Shown here piece by piece: positions 9,079 through 17,214 of a stretch of 64,000 nucleotides of DNA. The position numbers and the translations under genes were made by a program. Origin of the DNA: Candidatus Pristimantibacillus lignocellulolyticus (GTDB lineage Bacteria; Bacillota; Bacilli; Paenibacillales; Paenibacillaceae); the NCBI GenBank assembly GCA_023639215.1, contig CP097899.1, positions 1,494,501-1,558,500 of the forward strand. Direction: 5' to 3'. Below the pieces are notes generated by a model, which saw only the letters and a program-made list of their open reading frames with translations, did not search any database and was not told the origin of the DNA. Position 1 is the stretch's first letter. Each line of letters begins with the position of its first letter.

Positions 9079-9749
9079 TCGCTAACCTCTAGGCGGTAAC
9101 CTAACCCACGCATGGTTTCGATACGAAAATCAGGTGTAGTCGCGAACCTTTCACGCAACCGTTTAATATGTACGTCTATCGTTCGATCATCACCTGCATA
9201 ATCGATACCCCATATTTGATTGATCAATTGCTCACGTGTATAGACTTGTCCAGGTGTTCCAGCAAGCTTATATAGCAATTCGAACTCCTTAAGTGGTAAC
9301 GTGAACGACTCCGTCCCTTCCGTTACTTTATAGGTTTGTCGATCAAGGATGATATTGCCGAACTGTATCGTCTGCGTGGAGCCAATCCGATATCGTTTCA
9401 GTAATGCCTTCACGCGAACCGTTAATTCCAACGGATCAAATGGTTTCGTCAAATAATCATCGGCTCCAAGTTCGAACCCTTTTACTTTCTCCCAAGTTTC
9501 GCCTCTCGCTGTTAGCATGAGTAAGGGAAGATCAGGATCAGCTCTTCGCAGTTCCTTACACAACGTCCAACCATCCATAATCGGCATCATAATATCAAGC
9601 ACAACAAGATCGACTTTCTTTGATGTATAAACGGACAGTGCTTCTTGTCCATCTGCGGCTTCAACTGTTTCGAATCCGTCATTACGAAGAAATAAACAGA
9701 CAAGTTCGCGAATGTTCGCATCATCGTCAGCAACTAGTATAGTAGGCAT
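9075..9749 (-). CDS. OmpR-family response regulator
   Basis: 224 residues. Receiver domain with the acidic triad DDD (8-10), phosphorylation site Asp52 in VVLDIMMPIMDG and conserved Lys in LTKPFDP; winged-helix DNA-binding domain from about residue 128 with the typical LPLKEFELL and RTIDVHIKRLRERF segments. ATG 9749 follows AGAGGGA. First gene of the two-component operon with the kinase. Confidence 0.92.
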   Translation of the reverse strand: MPTILVADDDANIRELVCLFLRNDGFETVEAADGQEALSVYTSKKVDLVVLDIMMPIMDGWTLCKELRRADPDLPLLMLTARGETWEKVKGFELGADDYLTKPFDPLELTVRVKALLKRYRIGSTQTIQFGNIILDRQTYKVTEGTESFTLPLKEFELLYKLAGTPGQVYTREQLINQIWGIDYAGDDRTIDVHIKRLRERFATTPDFRIETMRGLGYRLEVSE

Positions 9750-9883
9750 TCGTTCCCTCTTTTCTTGTTATACGTTCTAGCCATTATACTAATAAATTTA
9801 CCTATAATAAACTTTCTACTAAACTTAATAAGCTTATAAATAGAATAAAGACCACCAAGATAGGTGGCCGTAATAGCTACAAT

Positions 9884-9921
9884 GTCTTTCTCTAAACGGG
9901 AATGCACACATCAGACTATAT
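9884..9921 (-). pseudogene. Remnant of the C-terminal tail of a second AraC-GyrI regulator
   Basis: About 30 bp here match the last codons of the AraC-GyrI gene at 12347-13231 with three or so differences. The parent tail IPVQRKNL is here IPV-stop-RKT, so it is disrupted. Adjacent to the bactofilin remnant in the same order as the intact genes. Confidence 0.6.
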
Positions 9922-10042
9922 CTAAATCATCTTCTTTACATTATCCACGATCGCCTTAGGATGCATATCAACTGTTTCTGTATACTCAATTAGTCCGATA
10001 TGGCATCCTGGTCCAATATTCACTCGATTTCCGCTTACAAGG
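9922..10042 (-). pseudogene. Remnant of a second bactofilin gene (C-terminal 38 codons)
   Basis: On the minus strand the frame reads VSGNRVNIGPGCHIGLIE and on to VDNVKKMI-stop, matching the C-terminus of the bactofilin gene at 13341-14087 at about 90 percent of bases. Many of the differences are synonymous, which suggests the copy was once a functional paralogue. Everything upstream of this piece is missing. It occupies most of the otherwise gene-free 9750-10071 stretch; the remainder holds only a weak hairpin at 9851-9869. Confidence 0.75.
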
Positions 10043-10071
10043 TGTACTATTACTAAACATTATTGAGATCC

Positions 10072-11301
10072 TCATCGTTCATTTTTCCGATATTCCTTTG
10101 GTGCCATTCCAGTCCATTTCTTAAATACTCTATTGAAATAGCTTTGATCATTAAAGTTAAGCCAAGCCGCAATGTCAGCAATCGGATAATCTGTTAGCGT
10201 GAGTAACCTCTTGGCCTCTTCAATCCGTTCACGTTGGACATACTTCGCAATTGTCAGACCTACTTCTTTCTTGAATAAGCTCGACAAGTAGTTCGGACTG
10301 AAATTAGTATACGTAGCTAACCGTTCAAGTGTAATCTCGCCGTATAAATGATTAGCTATCTCGTGAATACTAGTCTGTATTGCGTGTGAGTAGTGCCCTC
10401 GTCGAACTTCAGATACTCTATCCACGAAATCGAACAGTACTTTAGTCATAATAGCACTTATCGCTTGCAATGTTTCCTTTTCCTCCAGCTGTTGAATATA
10501 GAAATCACTCAGCGTAAGTGCATCCTCCTCGTGTACTCCTCCCTCAATTGCCGCTCGACAGATTAGAGCTATTCCAGTAATCATTAAGTTCTTCTCACTA
10601 CGTATCCTACTTCGCTTGGATAGCACACCAAATTCATCTTCAGCAATAATGGATTCGGTGACGAATGTTCTTATTCGTTCCCTCTCTCCATTTCGAACGT
10701 AGTGCAGCATGACCCGCTCATGAGACAGATTGGAGTGCAACATACCATTGCGGCGTCTTCGAGAAAGTTCGGCATTCAGCTGTTTCTTCTCTGCATCTAA
10801 TTCAGGAATTAGCATGCTCTCCAAGGGAAAGCTAGTTGATGAATCGACCAGTTTCTTGTGAACCGCATAGTATATCATTCGACTTAAGTCAACGGAGCGC
10901 TTCGAGGAGATGAGTGGTATTTCTTCAACCAATTGAAGAAACTCTCTCCGGTTATCTTGTGGGAGATACGTTATTATTTCATTCCATTTGTCGCCTTGTG
11001 GCTTTTCATGTATGTAAGGACCAACAACGAGTGTACCGGCAAGCTGGTTTTCGTCAAGCGCATTTACAAAAAAGTACGATAACCTAGATCGGGTAAAATG
11101 AACAGGATGCTCAGCAGGATAAAGCACATAAGCATAACCTGCTACCTGTTCGCGGATGGATGACCAATAAGGGTTAGTATGAAACGATTGATCTGTGTAT
11201 TCCGCTTCAATTGCCCTTCCCGGTTGTATGATGAACACAGGCAGCCCAATAGCATCAAAAAGCAGACGTCCAAATACAACTAGTTCGAATAACTTATTCA
11301 T
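10072..11301 (-). CDS. AraC-family transcriptional regulator with large sensor region
   Basis: 409 residues. The C-terminal domain (about 310-409) is a clear AraC double helix-turn-helix: ITLERLATYTNFSPNYLSSLFKKE then IADIAAWLNFNDQSYFNRVFKK, closing with MAPKEYRK. The first 300 residues resemble the PAS/GAF-like and helical region of Paenibacillus AraC proteins that have no membrane segment. The ATG at 11301 (MNKLFEL) is chosen because GGAGG precedes it by 5 nt; the open frame has another ATG 4 codons upstream that overlaps this ribosome site. Divergent from the SDR gene at 11451, which it probably controls. Confidence 0.82.
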   Translation of the reverse strand: MNKLFELVVFGRLLFDAIGLPVFIIQPGRAIEAEYTDQSFHTNPYWSSIREQVAGYAYVLYPAEHPVHFTRSRLSYFFVNALDENQLAGTLVVGPYIHEKPQGDKWNEIITYLPQDNRREFLQLVEEIPLISSKRSVDLSRMIYYAVHKKLVDSSTSFPLESMLIPELDAEKKQLNAELSRRRRNGMLHSNLSHERVMLHYVRNGERERIRTFVTESIIAEDEFGVLSKRSRIRSEKNLMITGIALICRAAIEGGVHEEDALTLSDFYIQQLEEKETLQAISAIMTKVLFDFVDRVSEVRRGHYSHAIQTSIHEIANHLYGEITLERLATYTNFSPNYLSSLFKKEVGLTIAKYVQRERIEEAKRLLTLTDYPIADIAAWLNFNDQSYFNRVFKKWTGMAPKEYRKNER

Positions 11302-11386
11302 GCAAACCTCCATTGTGCAAGATTAAAGTGATAAAGAATATGATAAAAAAGTACTACAAATCATTAAAAAACACAATTTTGAAATT

Positions 11387-11400
11387 TGAAAGCGCATTAT
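11387..11400. promoter_or_regulatory. Candidate cre site before the SDR gene
   Basis: TGAAAGCGCATTAT matches the first nine positions of the cre consensus and misses three in the second half. It lies 51-64 bp upstream of the SDR start in the divergent promoter region. Confidence 0.35.
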
Positions 11401-11450
11401 AATTACATTGCAGAGTTACTCTGCTATAACTCTAAAGGGGATGAACAATA

Positions 11451-12206
11451 ATGTTAGAAAATAAAATAGCACTTGTTACTGGAGCAGGAAGCGGCATCGG
11501 CCGTGCTACTAGCTTAAAAATGTCAAGTAATGGCGCAAAGATTGTTGTAGTCGATTATAATCAGGAATCTGGTCAAGAAACGGTTCGCATCATTAAGGAA
11601 CAGGGCGGCGAAGCTATCTTTGTACAGGCAGATGTGTCAAAGAGTGAGGATGTTCAACGCTATGTACAAGAAGCCGTTGATACGTATGGTCGTATCGATA
11701 TATTCTTCAACAATGCTGGCGTTGTACAAAAGTTCGCAAAACTTGCGGACATTGAAGAGAATGATTTTGACCGCATTATGAATGTCAATGTCAAGGGAGT
11801 CTTCCTTGGTATGAAATATGTGTTGAAAGTAATGGAGAAGCAAGAAAGTGGATCGATTATTAATACCTCTTCAACAGCAGGAGTTAAAAGTGAGCATAGT
11901 GCTTCAGCTTATTCTGCAAGTAAGCATGCAGTCGTTGGACTGACTAAAGCCGCAGCGATAGAGTATGTGAAAAAGGGAATTCGTGTTAACGGAATTTGTC
12001 CTGGTGGTGTGGAAACAGCTCTGACGAAGAGCGTAGAACAAGAATTCAGATCTGGGGGATACGTGCCAGAGGAAATCGGAAATATGCGTATGGGACGCTA
12101 TGCTAAGCCGGACGAGCTTGCAGAAGTCGTAACATTCCTCGCCTCTGATCGTTCAAGCTATATGACGGGCTCCATCGTATTAATCGACGGCGGGTTAACG
12201 CTCTAA
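11451..12206 (+). CDS. SDR-family NAD(P)-dependent oxidoreductase
   Basis: 251 residues, classical short-chain dehydrogenase. The dinucleotide motif TGAGSGIG (10-17), NNAG (87-90), catalytic Ser near 140, and Tyr154/Lys158 of YSASK are all in place; the Asp after the second strand (VVVDY) favours NAD over NADP. C-terminal SIVLIDGGLTL is typical. It acts on a hydroxyl or keto group of an unknown substrate. The start follows AAAGGGGATG. Divergent AraC gene and a possible cre site point to a role in sugar or polyol breakdown. Confidence 0.9.
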   Translation: MLENKIALVTGAGSGIGRATSLKMSSNGAKIVVVDYNQESGQETVRIIKEQGGEAIFVQADVSKSEDVQRYVQEAVDTYGRIDIFFNNAGVVQKFAKLADIEENDFDRIMNVNVKGVFLGMKYVLKVMEKQESGSIINTSSTAGVKSEHSASAYSASKHAVVGLTKAAAIEYVKKGIRVNGICPGGVETALTKSVEQEFRSGGYVPEEIGNMRMGRYAKPDELAEVVTFLASDRSSYMTGSIVLIDGGLTL

Positions 12207-12247
12207 ACTGCAGTATCTATAATACCACTAAAAGGTCCTTCAACCGG

Positions 12248-12343
12248 TTTAAAATGTACCCTATAAGATAGAATTGACCCCAATTGCTAGATGCGTCTAA
12301 CAATTGGGGTCAATTCAGTCCTTTACAAAGGGTACATTTTAAA
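12248..12343. mobile_element. 96-bp palindromic MITE-like element
   Basis: Outer arms TTTAAAATGTACCCT (12248-12262) and its exact complement (12329-12343); inner arms GAATTGACCCCAATTG (12271-12286) and exact complement (12301-12316); a 14-nt near-palindromic centre. It looks like two IS ends brought together with no coding interior. The arms recall IS3-family (IS150 group) termini, from memory and unchecked. It sits between two convergent genes and ends 4 bp from the AraC-GyrI stop, so it may also stop transcription from both sides. No clear target-site duplication. Confidence 0.55.
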
Positions 12344-12346
12344 TTA

Positions 12347-13231
12347 CTATAAGTTCTTTCTCTGAACGGGAATCCACACTTCACATATAGATTCCGTTTG
12401 ACTATCATCCGTCCAATAATATTTCTCAATGCATGGACCTTCAACTTGTTCAAAGTTTACTGAAGGAAACCACTCCGTATAGATACGCCTCCATACATTC
12501 ACAATTTCCAAGCCAATCTCCACATCATCCGGTATTTTCTCCTTGCTATCGAACACGGCATAAGTCTGAGTTGGAATTTCGAGAACCGTTAAGTTCTGTG
12601 GGATTTCATTACCTTCCTTTACTTCTGCCCCCATGAGATAACGTTTCGTACCATCTTCGCTAAAATCATAATGATACCCATACAGAAGCGACCCCGTCTC
12701 ATTTCCTACAACTTTATTGATTTGATCATGCGTGCCATTCTTCCATATCATTTCCACAAATACTGGTATTTCCTTAGAGGCATCCTTTTGAATAATAAAA
12801 TTCTTACCAATCACTGTTGAAGCATTTTCTTCCACAATCCGATAATTCATTTCAACTACTCCTTTAATCTGAATTTGAAAGGAGATTCGAGGAAACGACT
12901 TGAGCTTCACATCCTTTTTCTTTGCTGAAGAAGGAGTAATCCCATGCAACCTCTGAAAAGCTTTAGTGAATGCTTCCGGACTTTCATAACCATACTTCAG
13001 CGCGACATCAATAACTTTAATGTCCGTACTTGCCAATTCTTCAGCAGAAAGCGTAAGTCGACGATTACGAATATATTCGGTAACAGTAAAGCCGGTCACA
13101 GCATGAAATATACGTTGAAAATGGTATTTAGAAGACATTGCCGATTTTGCAATATCCTCGATTTCAAGCTTTGTCTCTAGCCGATCCTCCATATAGTCGA
13201 TAGCTTGGCGTAATAATACTAACGTCTCCAT
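12347..13231 (-). CDS. AraC regulator with C-terminal GyrI-like effector domain
   Basis: 294 residues. The order is the reverse of ordinary AraC proteins: the double helix-turn-helix comes first (about 8-105; LEIEDIAKSAMSSKYHFQRIF and IDVALKYGYESPEAFTKAFQ), and a GyrI/AraC-E-bind domain follows (about 125-292), a small-molecule-binding fold also seen in Rob, SbmC and BmrR. Such proteins often sense drugs or amphipathic compounds. Upstream on the same strand are the bactofilin and YhbD genes. A second copy of its last codons survives at 9884-9921. Confidence 0.88.
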   Translation of the reverse strand: METLVLLRQAIDYMEDRLETKLEIEDIAKSAMSSKYHFQRIFHAVTGFTVTEYIRNRRLTLSAEELASTDIKVIDVALKYGYESPEAFTKAFQRLHGITPSSAKKKDVKLKSFPRISFQIQIKGVVEMNYRIVEENASTVIGKNFIIQKDASKEIPVFVEMIWKNGTHDQINKVVGNETGSLLYGYHYDFSEDGTKRYLMGAEVKEGNEIPQNLTVLEIPTQTYAVFDSKEKIPDDVEIGLEIVNVWRRIYTEWFPSVNFEQVEGPCIEKYYWTDDSQTESICEVWIPVQRKNL

Positions 13232-13340
13232 ATAGTCATCTCCTTTCTTCTTCAGATTACAAGATGAAGAGCATTACTTCCTGTCTTGTAATGCTTCGTT
13301 TTGTCCAGAAAGGCGTCCTACTTATATTACCCTTCTATAT

Positions 13341-14087
13341 TTATATTATCTTCTTTACATTATCCACGATCGCCTTAGGATGTATATTAACTGTTTCTGT
13401 GTATTCAATGAGTCCAATATTGCATCCTGGTCCAATATTCACTCGATTACCTCTAACGATGCCTACTTTACTCCATTCAAGAGAGACATCTGTTGCTTCT
13501 ATTTGTTCGGATCTTAATCTCCAGCTATCAGCATATCCAAATTGATCAGCTAACAATCTAATAAGAGTGGATAGAATGTTCAGGCGACTGTATCGAACGG
13601 TAATTTGGTCGCCACCAATCTCATGTGCAAAACATCTGCCGCTCATATTAACATTAATCTTACTGGCATTTAACAAACCTTTAATATGAAAACCACCTGA
13701 TGTATTGAAAGACTCTGCTTCGATATCACCATTAACATGCATACTACCATTATTCTTAATTTCTTCCGCACGGATATCTTGTTTACAGCTTAATGATCCA
13801 TTAGAAGTAACTTCATGACAATGCAAATGACCTGCAATTCTAGATGAACCAGACGATAAATACCTACTAGTATTAATATGACCATCAAACTTTGCTGAGC
13901 CGCTTACAGTTACGGATTCGGATGACACATTTCCATAAAAATGTGCCGAGCCTGAAGTCTTTACGTTTAATGCATTAATATCACCATTAATATTGCCAGA
14001 TCCTGAAATAGTAATATTTTCATACAAACCACCTGCCAATTGGCCACTTCCACTAATGACCCCATTTCCTGGGCGCGATTGTTCCAT
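13341..14087 (-). CDS. Bactofilin-like polymer-forming protein (YhbE/YhbF family)
   Basis: 248 residues. Repeats of about 16-17 residues built on G-S/N-G-x-I/V fill residues 8-160 (for example ISGSGNINGDI, SGSAHFYGNV, NNGSMHVNGDI), the pattern of the bactofilin right-handed beta-helix that self-assembles into filaments. A non-repetitive middle follows, then a final repeat block. It most resembles Bacillus YhbE/YhbF. The ribosome site GGAGGG lies inside the last codons of yhbD, so the two are translationally coupled, as in the Bacillus yhbDEF operon. A decayed paralogue end lies at 9922-10042. Confidence 0.85.
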   Translation of the reverse strand: MEQSRPGNGVISGSGQLAGGLYENITISGSGNINGDINALNVKTSGSAHFYGNVSSESVTVSGSAKFDGHINTSRYLSSGSSRIAGHLHCHEVTSNGSLSCKQDIRAEEIKNNGSMHVNGDIEAESFNTSGGFHIKGLLNASKINVNMSGRCFAHEIGGDQITVRYSRLNILSTLIRLLADQFGYADSWRLRSEQIEATDVSLEWSKVGIVRGNRVNIGPGCNIGLIEYTETVNIHPKAIVDNVKKII

Positions 14088-14090
14088 AGA

Positions 14091-14732
14091 CTATCCCTCC
14101 ATCACATTTTGTAATTTCTCACTTAAATCTTTCGACCGTTCCGATAAATCATACTTCTGTATAAATTGACAGTAATGATCAAGATAGTACTTACTATTAT
14201 TATCCATCATTATATATTGAAGTACTGATCCTCTTCTGTAGATAACAACTTGCATATCCGTTCCTGTTAGATTTTGCGCCCATTGCTTTGCGGTCATAAG
14301 CCATTCCTTACTATCTTCCTCAGTAAATACAATATCTTGCTTCATCTTATCTAATAACTCTATTAACAATATCTCTTGAAAAGTGAATCGATGTTTCCCC
14401 CAAAGTTGGATACTTAGATTAGCAATATCAGGCTTTACATCAATAACCTCTATAATATCCAGCAGCAAGTATATTCGATTAGCACTGATTGGTGAGAAAA
14501 GTTCTGCCAAACCATCTAATGAGTGAGTGTCCTTCTTCGCTAAAATTGTACGAATTCGTTCAATCATTCTTCGCCTAGGAAAGAACGTTTCTTGACCGGT
14601 GAAAGACGATTGCTTCATAAACCAATCATCTGGAATTAGACCTTGCCGTTTCCAACGATACAATTGCCCATACGAAATGCCAGTCTCCATAAGCAGATCC
14701 TTCTTAGAAATCAAATCCTCCTGATTATCCAT
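14091..14732 (-). CDS. yhbD: YhbD family (DUF4004) MerR-like regulator
   Basis: 213 residues. The N-terminal 70 residues form a MerR-like winged helix: LISKKDLLMETGISYGQLYRWKRQGLIP, then a second helix pair after FFPRRRMIERI. The remainder is helical and specific to the DUF4004 family. The ATG at 14732 (MDNQED) follows GAGGG by 8 nt and is preferred to the start 10 codons upstream. It leads the yhbD-bactofilin operon. Two copies of a GTAAC-ATT-GTTAC palindrome surround the likely promoter and are natural candidates for autoregulation. Confidence 0.82.
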   Translation of the reverse strand: MDNQEDLISKKDLLMETGISYGQLYRWKRQGLIPDDWFMKQSSFTGQETFFPRRRMIERIRTILAKKDTHSLDGLAELFSPISANRIYLLLDIIEVIDVKPDIANLSIQLWGKHRFTFQEILLIELLDKMKQDIVFTEEDSKEWLMTAKQWAQNLTGTDMQVVIYRRGSVLQYIMMDNNSKYYLDHYCQFIQKYDLSERSKDLSEKLQNVMEG

Positions 14733-14753
14733 CAGATTTCCCTCGTCCCTCTT

Positions 14754-14807
14754 ACGTAACAATGTTACACTGTATTGTATTTTTATCGTAACATAACATT
14801 GTTACGT
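14754..14807. promoter_or_regulatory. Paired inverted-repeat operator upstream of yhbD
   Basis: ACGTAACAATGTTA (14754-14767) and TAACATTGTTACGT (14794-14807) are exact complements separated by 26 bp, and each half is itself near-palindromic (GTAAC-AAT-GTTAC). A -10-like TACAAT reads toward yhbD between them. The arrangement suits a dimeric MerR-type regulator, probably YhbD. Confidence 0.5.
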
Positions 14808-14835
14808 TGTAAACTGCGAACGAGTCACCCTATAA

Positions 14836-14870
14836 ATAAAAAGATGACCCCTATGTCCAGAGGTCACCTT
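14836..14870 (-). terminator. Terminator of the XRE/DUF2975 operon
   Basis: GGTGACC and GGTCATC (minus strand; 14843-14849 and 14862-14868) pair with one G-U and are followed by TTTTTATTT. It lies about 20 bp past the XRE-gene stop. Confidence 0.7.
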
Positions 14871-14886
14871 ATCCCTATCATTCTCT

Positions 14887-15108
14887 TTATCCTTGCGTTT
14901 CTTCGTCGCTTCTATATTCTAAAATATCTCCAGGCTGACATTCTAATGCCTTACAAATCGCCTCTAACGTTGATACTCGAATCGCTTTTGCCTTTCCATT
15001 TTTCAATATAGAAAGGTTAGCCATCGTTATTCCAACTCTCTCGGAAAGTTCAGTTACGCTCATTTTCCTTTTAGCCAACATCACATCAATATTGATAATT
15101 ATCGCCAT
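14887..15108 (-). CDS. Small XRE-family helix-turn-helix regulator (YozG-like)
   Basis: 73 residues, almost entirely a Cro/C1-type helix-turn-helix: VMLAKRKMSVTELSERVGIT then LSILKNGKAKAIRVSTLEAI and the typical LECQPGDILEY. The ATG at 15108 stands 6 nt after GAGGTG; the GTG three codons earlier overlaps that site. It follows the DUF2975 gene by about 10 bp. This pairing (YoaS-YozG in Bacillus) is widespread in Firmicutes; the membrane partner probably modulates the regulator. Confidence 0.85.
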   Translation of the reverse strand: MAIIINIDVMLAKRKMSVTELSERVGITMANLSILKNGKAKAIRVSTLEAICKALECQPGDILEYRSDEETQG

Positions 15109-15118
15109 GTTATTCACC

Positions 15119-15601
15119 TCAGACTGTCAATTCATTTTCCGATTTTATATCAATAGCCTCTTGTAAAAGTTTCTGTAGAACACCAGCAAAAACAGCAATA
15201 ACCATAGAAGCAAAAATGATGACCATTCCGATTACTATAAAACCCGGAGCATCATCTCTCTCCGCTACGAGGTAGAAAAGTGGCATTCCAACCACAAACA
15301 AACTACTAATAATTACTGCATAATATTTAATATTCTTTAAAGCTCTTACTGATAATTCCGAGAAAGCTTTGTTGTGATCAATATAAGTTAAAAGTTTAAA
15401 AGCTTGATGCAGAGCTAAGTAAAATGGGATCGCTGCTGCATATAAATCAATAAAAACGAGATATTTCAAATAATTGTGATCTGGATATAATTCAGCTATA
15501 AAATTCGCTATCTCCGGAACTATAAATATACACAATGCAAGCACTGGAATGCCAATAAGAATAACTGCTACCTTTAAAAAGAGTGTTGTTCCTCGTTTCA
15601 T
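15119..15601 (-). CDS. DUF2975 membrane protein (YoaS-like)
   Basis: 160 residues with four predicted membrane helices (about 8-32, 45-68, 90-112, 122-147), matching DUF2975. The function is not established. ATG 15601 (MKRG) follows GAGGTG by 6 nt; the ORF has an upstream ATG without a site. Co-transcribed with the XRE-family gene that follows. Confidence 0.8.
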   Translation of the reverse strand: MKRGTTLFLKVAVILIGIPVLALCIFIVPEIANFIAELYPDHNYLKYLVFIDLYAAAIPFYLALHQAFKLLTYIDHNKAFSELSVRALKNIKYYAVIISSLFVVGMPLFYLVAERDDAPGFIVIGMVIIFASMVIAVFAGVLQKLLQEAIDIKSENELTV

Positions 15602-15731
15602 AAAATGCACCTCATTTAATTATTGTTAAAATGAATTTAACACATAATTTATCGTTTTACAATAAACTTTAGTTGTTACTTAATATAATTAAACTGTTTT
15701 ACACGATTGGTCGAGCTTATAAACGAAGATA

Positions 15732-15766
15732 AAAAAGAGCATTTCTCATAAATAGGAAATACTCTT
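15732..15766 (-). terminator. Terminator of the sensor kinase gene
   Basis: AAAGAGTATTTC and GAAATGCTCTTT form a stem with one G-U pair on the minus strand, followed by TTTTTTA, 14 bp past the kinase stop. Confidence 0.75.
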
Positions 15767-15779
15767 TCATCGTATAATA

Positions 15780-16997
15780 TCATGTGTCTTGCGTAGCCGG
15801 TAAGCGAATAGTGACCGTTGTTCCATTGCCTTCAGAACTTATATAATGAATTTCTCCATCATATTTTTCTACAATATTAAAGCAAATCATTAATCCTAAA
15901 CCTGTTCCATTACTTTTTAATGAGTAAAAAGGAGTACCTAGCGACTTAATTTCAGCCTCTGACATTCCTTTTCCTTCATCGATAATTTTTATCTCCATAA
16001 AATTTTTATTTCTATTTACTAAGATTGAGATAGATTGTCCTACATCCGAAGCATCTAATGCATTTTTAATAATATTGATTAGTAACTGCTTAAACTCAAT
16101 TTTATTAATAGAAATAACGCAATCTTTCTCTACATTTATATTAATTTGATTATTAGATAACATGGCATAGGAATCTAGCATACTTGTAACACTTTCAATA
16201 ACCTCCTTTACATTCACTTTTTCTGGTTGCTGATCACTAATCGGCTTGGATAGCATTAGAAATTGAGATGTAATCTGTTCCACTGTGTTTAATTCATCAA
16301 TCATTAGTTTAAACTTTCTTTTTACGGGCTCACTAAATGAAGGATCTTCATTAAACAAATGCAAAAACCCGCTAACTACGGTTACAGGATTTCTAATTTC
16401 ATGAGCTACAGCAGCTGTTAATTGTCCTACCATCTTTAATCGCTCAGATTGCTGTAAATGTTCATAATAAAGTTGCTGCTTTTTCATTCGCTTAAAAGAT
16501 AAATGAGCAACAAGAAATAATACCGCTTGAATGGCTATTATATTAATAACATTTCCAAATATATCTTCATCTAAATATGAATATTTAACATCTCCATATA
16601 TGGAGATGAGATAACTAAGTGTAATAATCATTAATACTCCATTTAAAACGAATGAAAAATAAAATAATTTCGAATCAAAAAAGAGTATCGATAGAATAGG
16701 AATAAGGCAAATAAAAATATATGTAGTCCATGTCTCCGGATATAAAAATAAAAGTGTATATAAATAAGCAAATCCAAATACAATAATGATTCTTCTAACA
16801 AAATGAGTCTCATACTTAGGATACATCCATAAGCATACAGACATAACGGTTACACACAAAAAATGTAAAATATACCCGAAATATATCTCCTGCAATTCTA
16901 TGGTAGATAATATTAATCCCGAAACCATAAGAATAATAACCATTAACATAACAATATAATAAATTTTTCGATTAATCTGACTGTAAAATTCCCTCAT
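15780..16997 (-). CDS. Membrane sensor histidine kinase of the sporulation-kinase type
   Basis: 405 residues. Six hydrophobic helices (about 10-180) with almost no extracellular loop, then HisKA with H-box VAHEIRNPVTVVSGFLHLF and an HATPase domain with IKNALDAS, DEGKGMS and GTGLGLMI. The design (multi-helix sensor, PxxxVSGFLxL H-box, no receiver partner nearby) is that of KinB/KinD-like kinases feeding the Spo0 phosphorelay in Paenibacillus. This assignment is from resemblance only. Divergent from the LytTR-ABC gene at 17215, with about 215 bp between. Confidence 0.85.
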   Translation of the reverse strand: MREFYSQINRKIYYIVMLMVIILMVSGLILSTIELQEIYFGYILHFLCVTVMSVCLWMYPKYETHFVRRIIIVFGFAYLYTLLFLYPETWTTYIFICLIPILSILFFDSKLFYFSFVLNGVLMIITLSYLISIYGDVKYSYLDEDIFGNVINIIAIQAVLFLVAHLSFKRMKKQQLYYEHLQQSERLKMVGQLTAAVAHEIRNPVTVVSGFLHLFNEDPSFSEPVKRKFKLMIDELNTVEQITSQFLMLSKPISDQQPEKVNVKEVIESVTSMLDSYAMLSNNQININVEKDCVISINKIEFKQLLINIIKNALDASDVGQSISILVNRNKNFMEIKIIDEGKGMSEAEIKSLGTPFYSLKSNGTGLGLMICFNIVEKYDGEIHYISSEGNGTTVTIRLPATQDT

Positions 16998-17214
16998 GAA
17001 TCCACCATTTCTACATTGTGCATATTATTTCCGCGTATCATTTTCATAAATTAATTATAACAGTCACTTTCCTAATATGGCAATATTGTACATAATTTCA
17101 CCTTTTCTCCTTATTTATAATAGATTTACTCGGAATGTTGTTTCCCATATATGCATAATATTGATATGATTTAAAAAGGAATTATTAACCATCTAATAGT
17201 GAGAGGTAGATACT

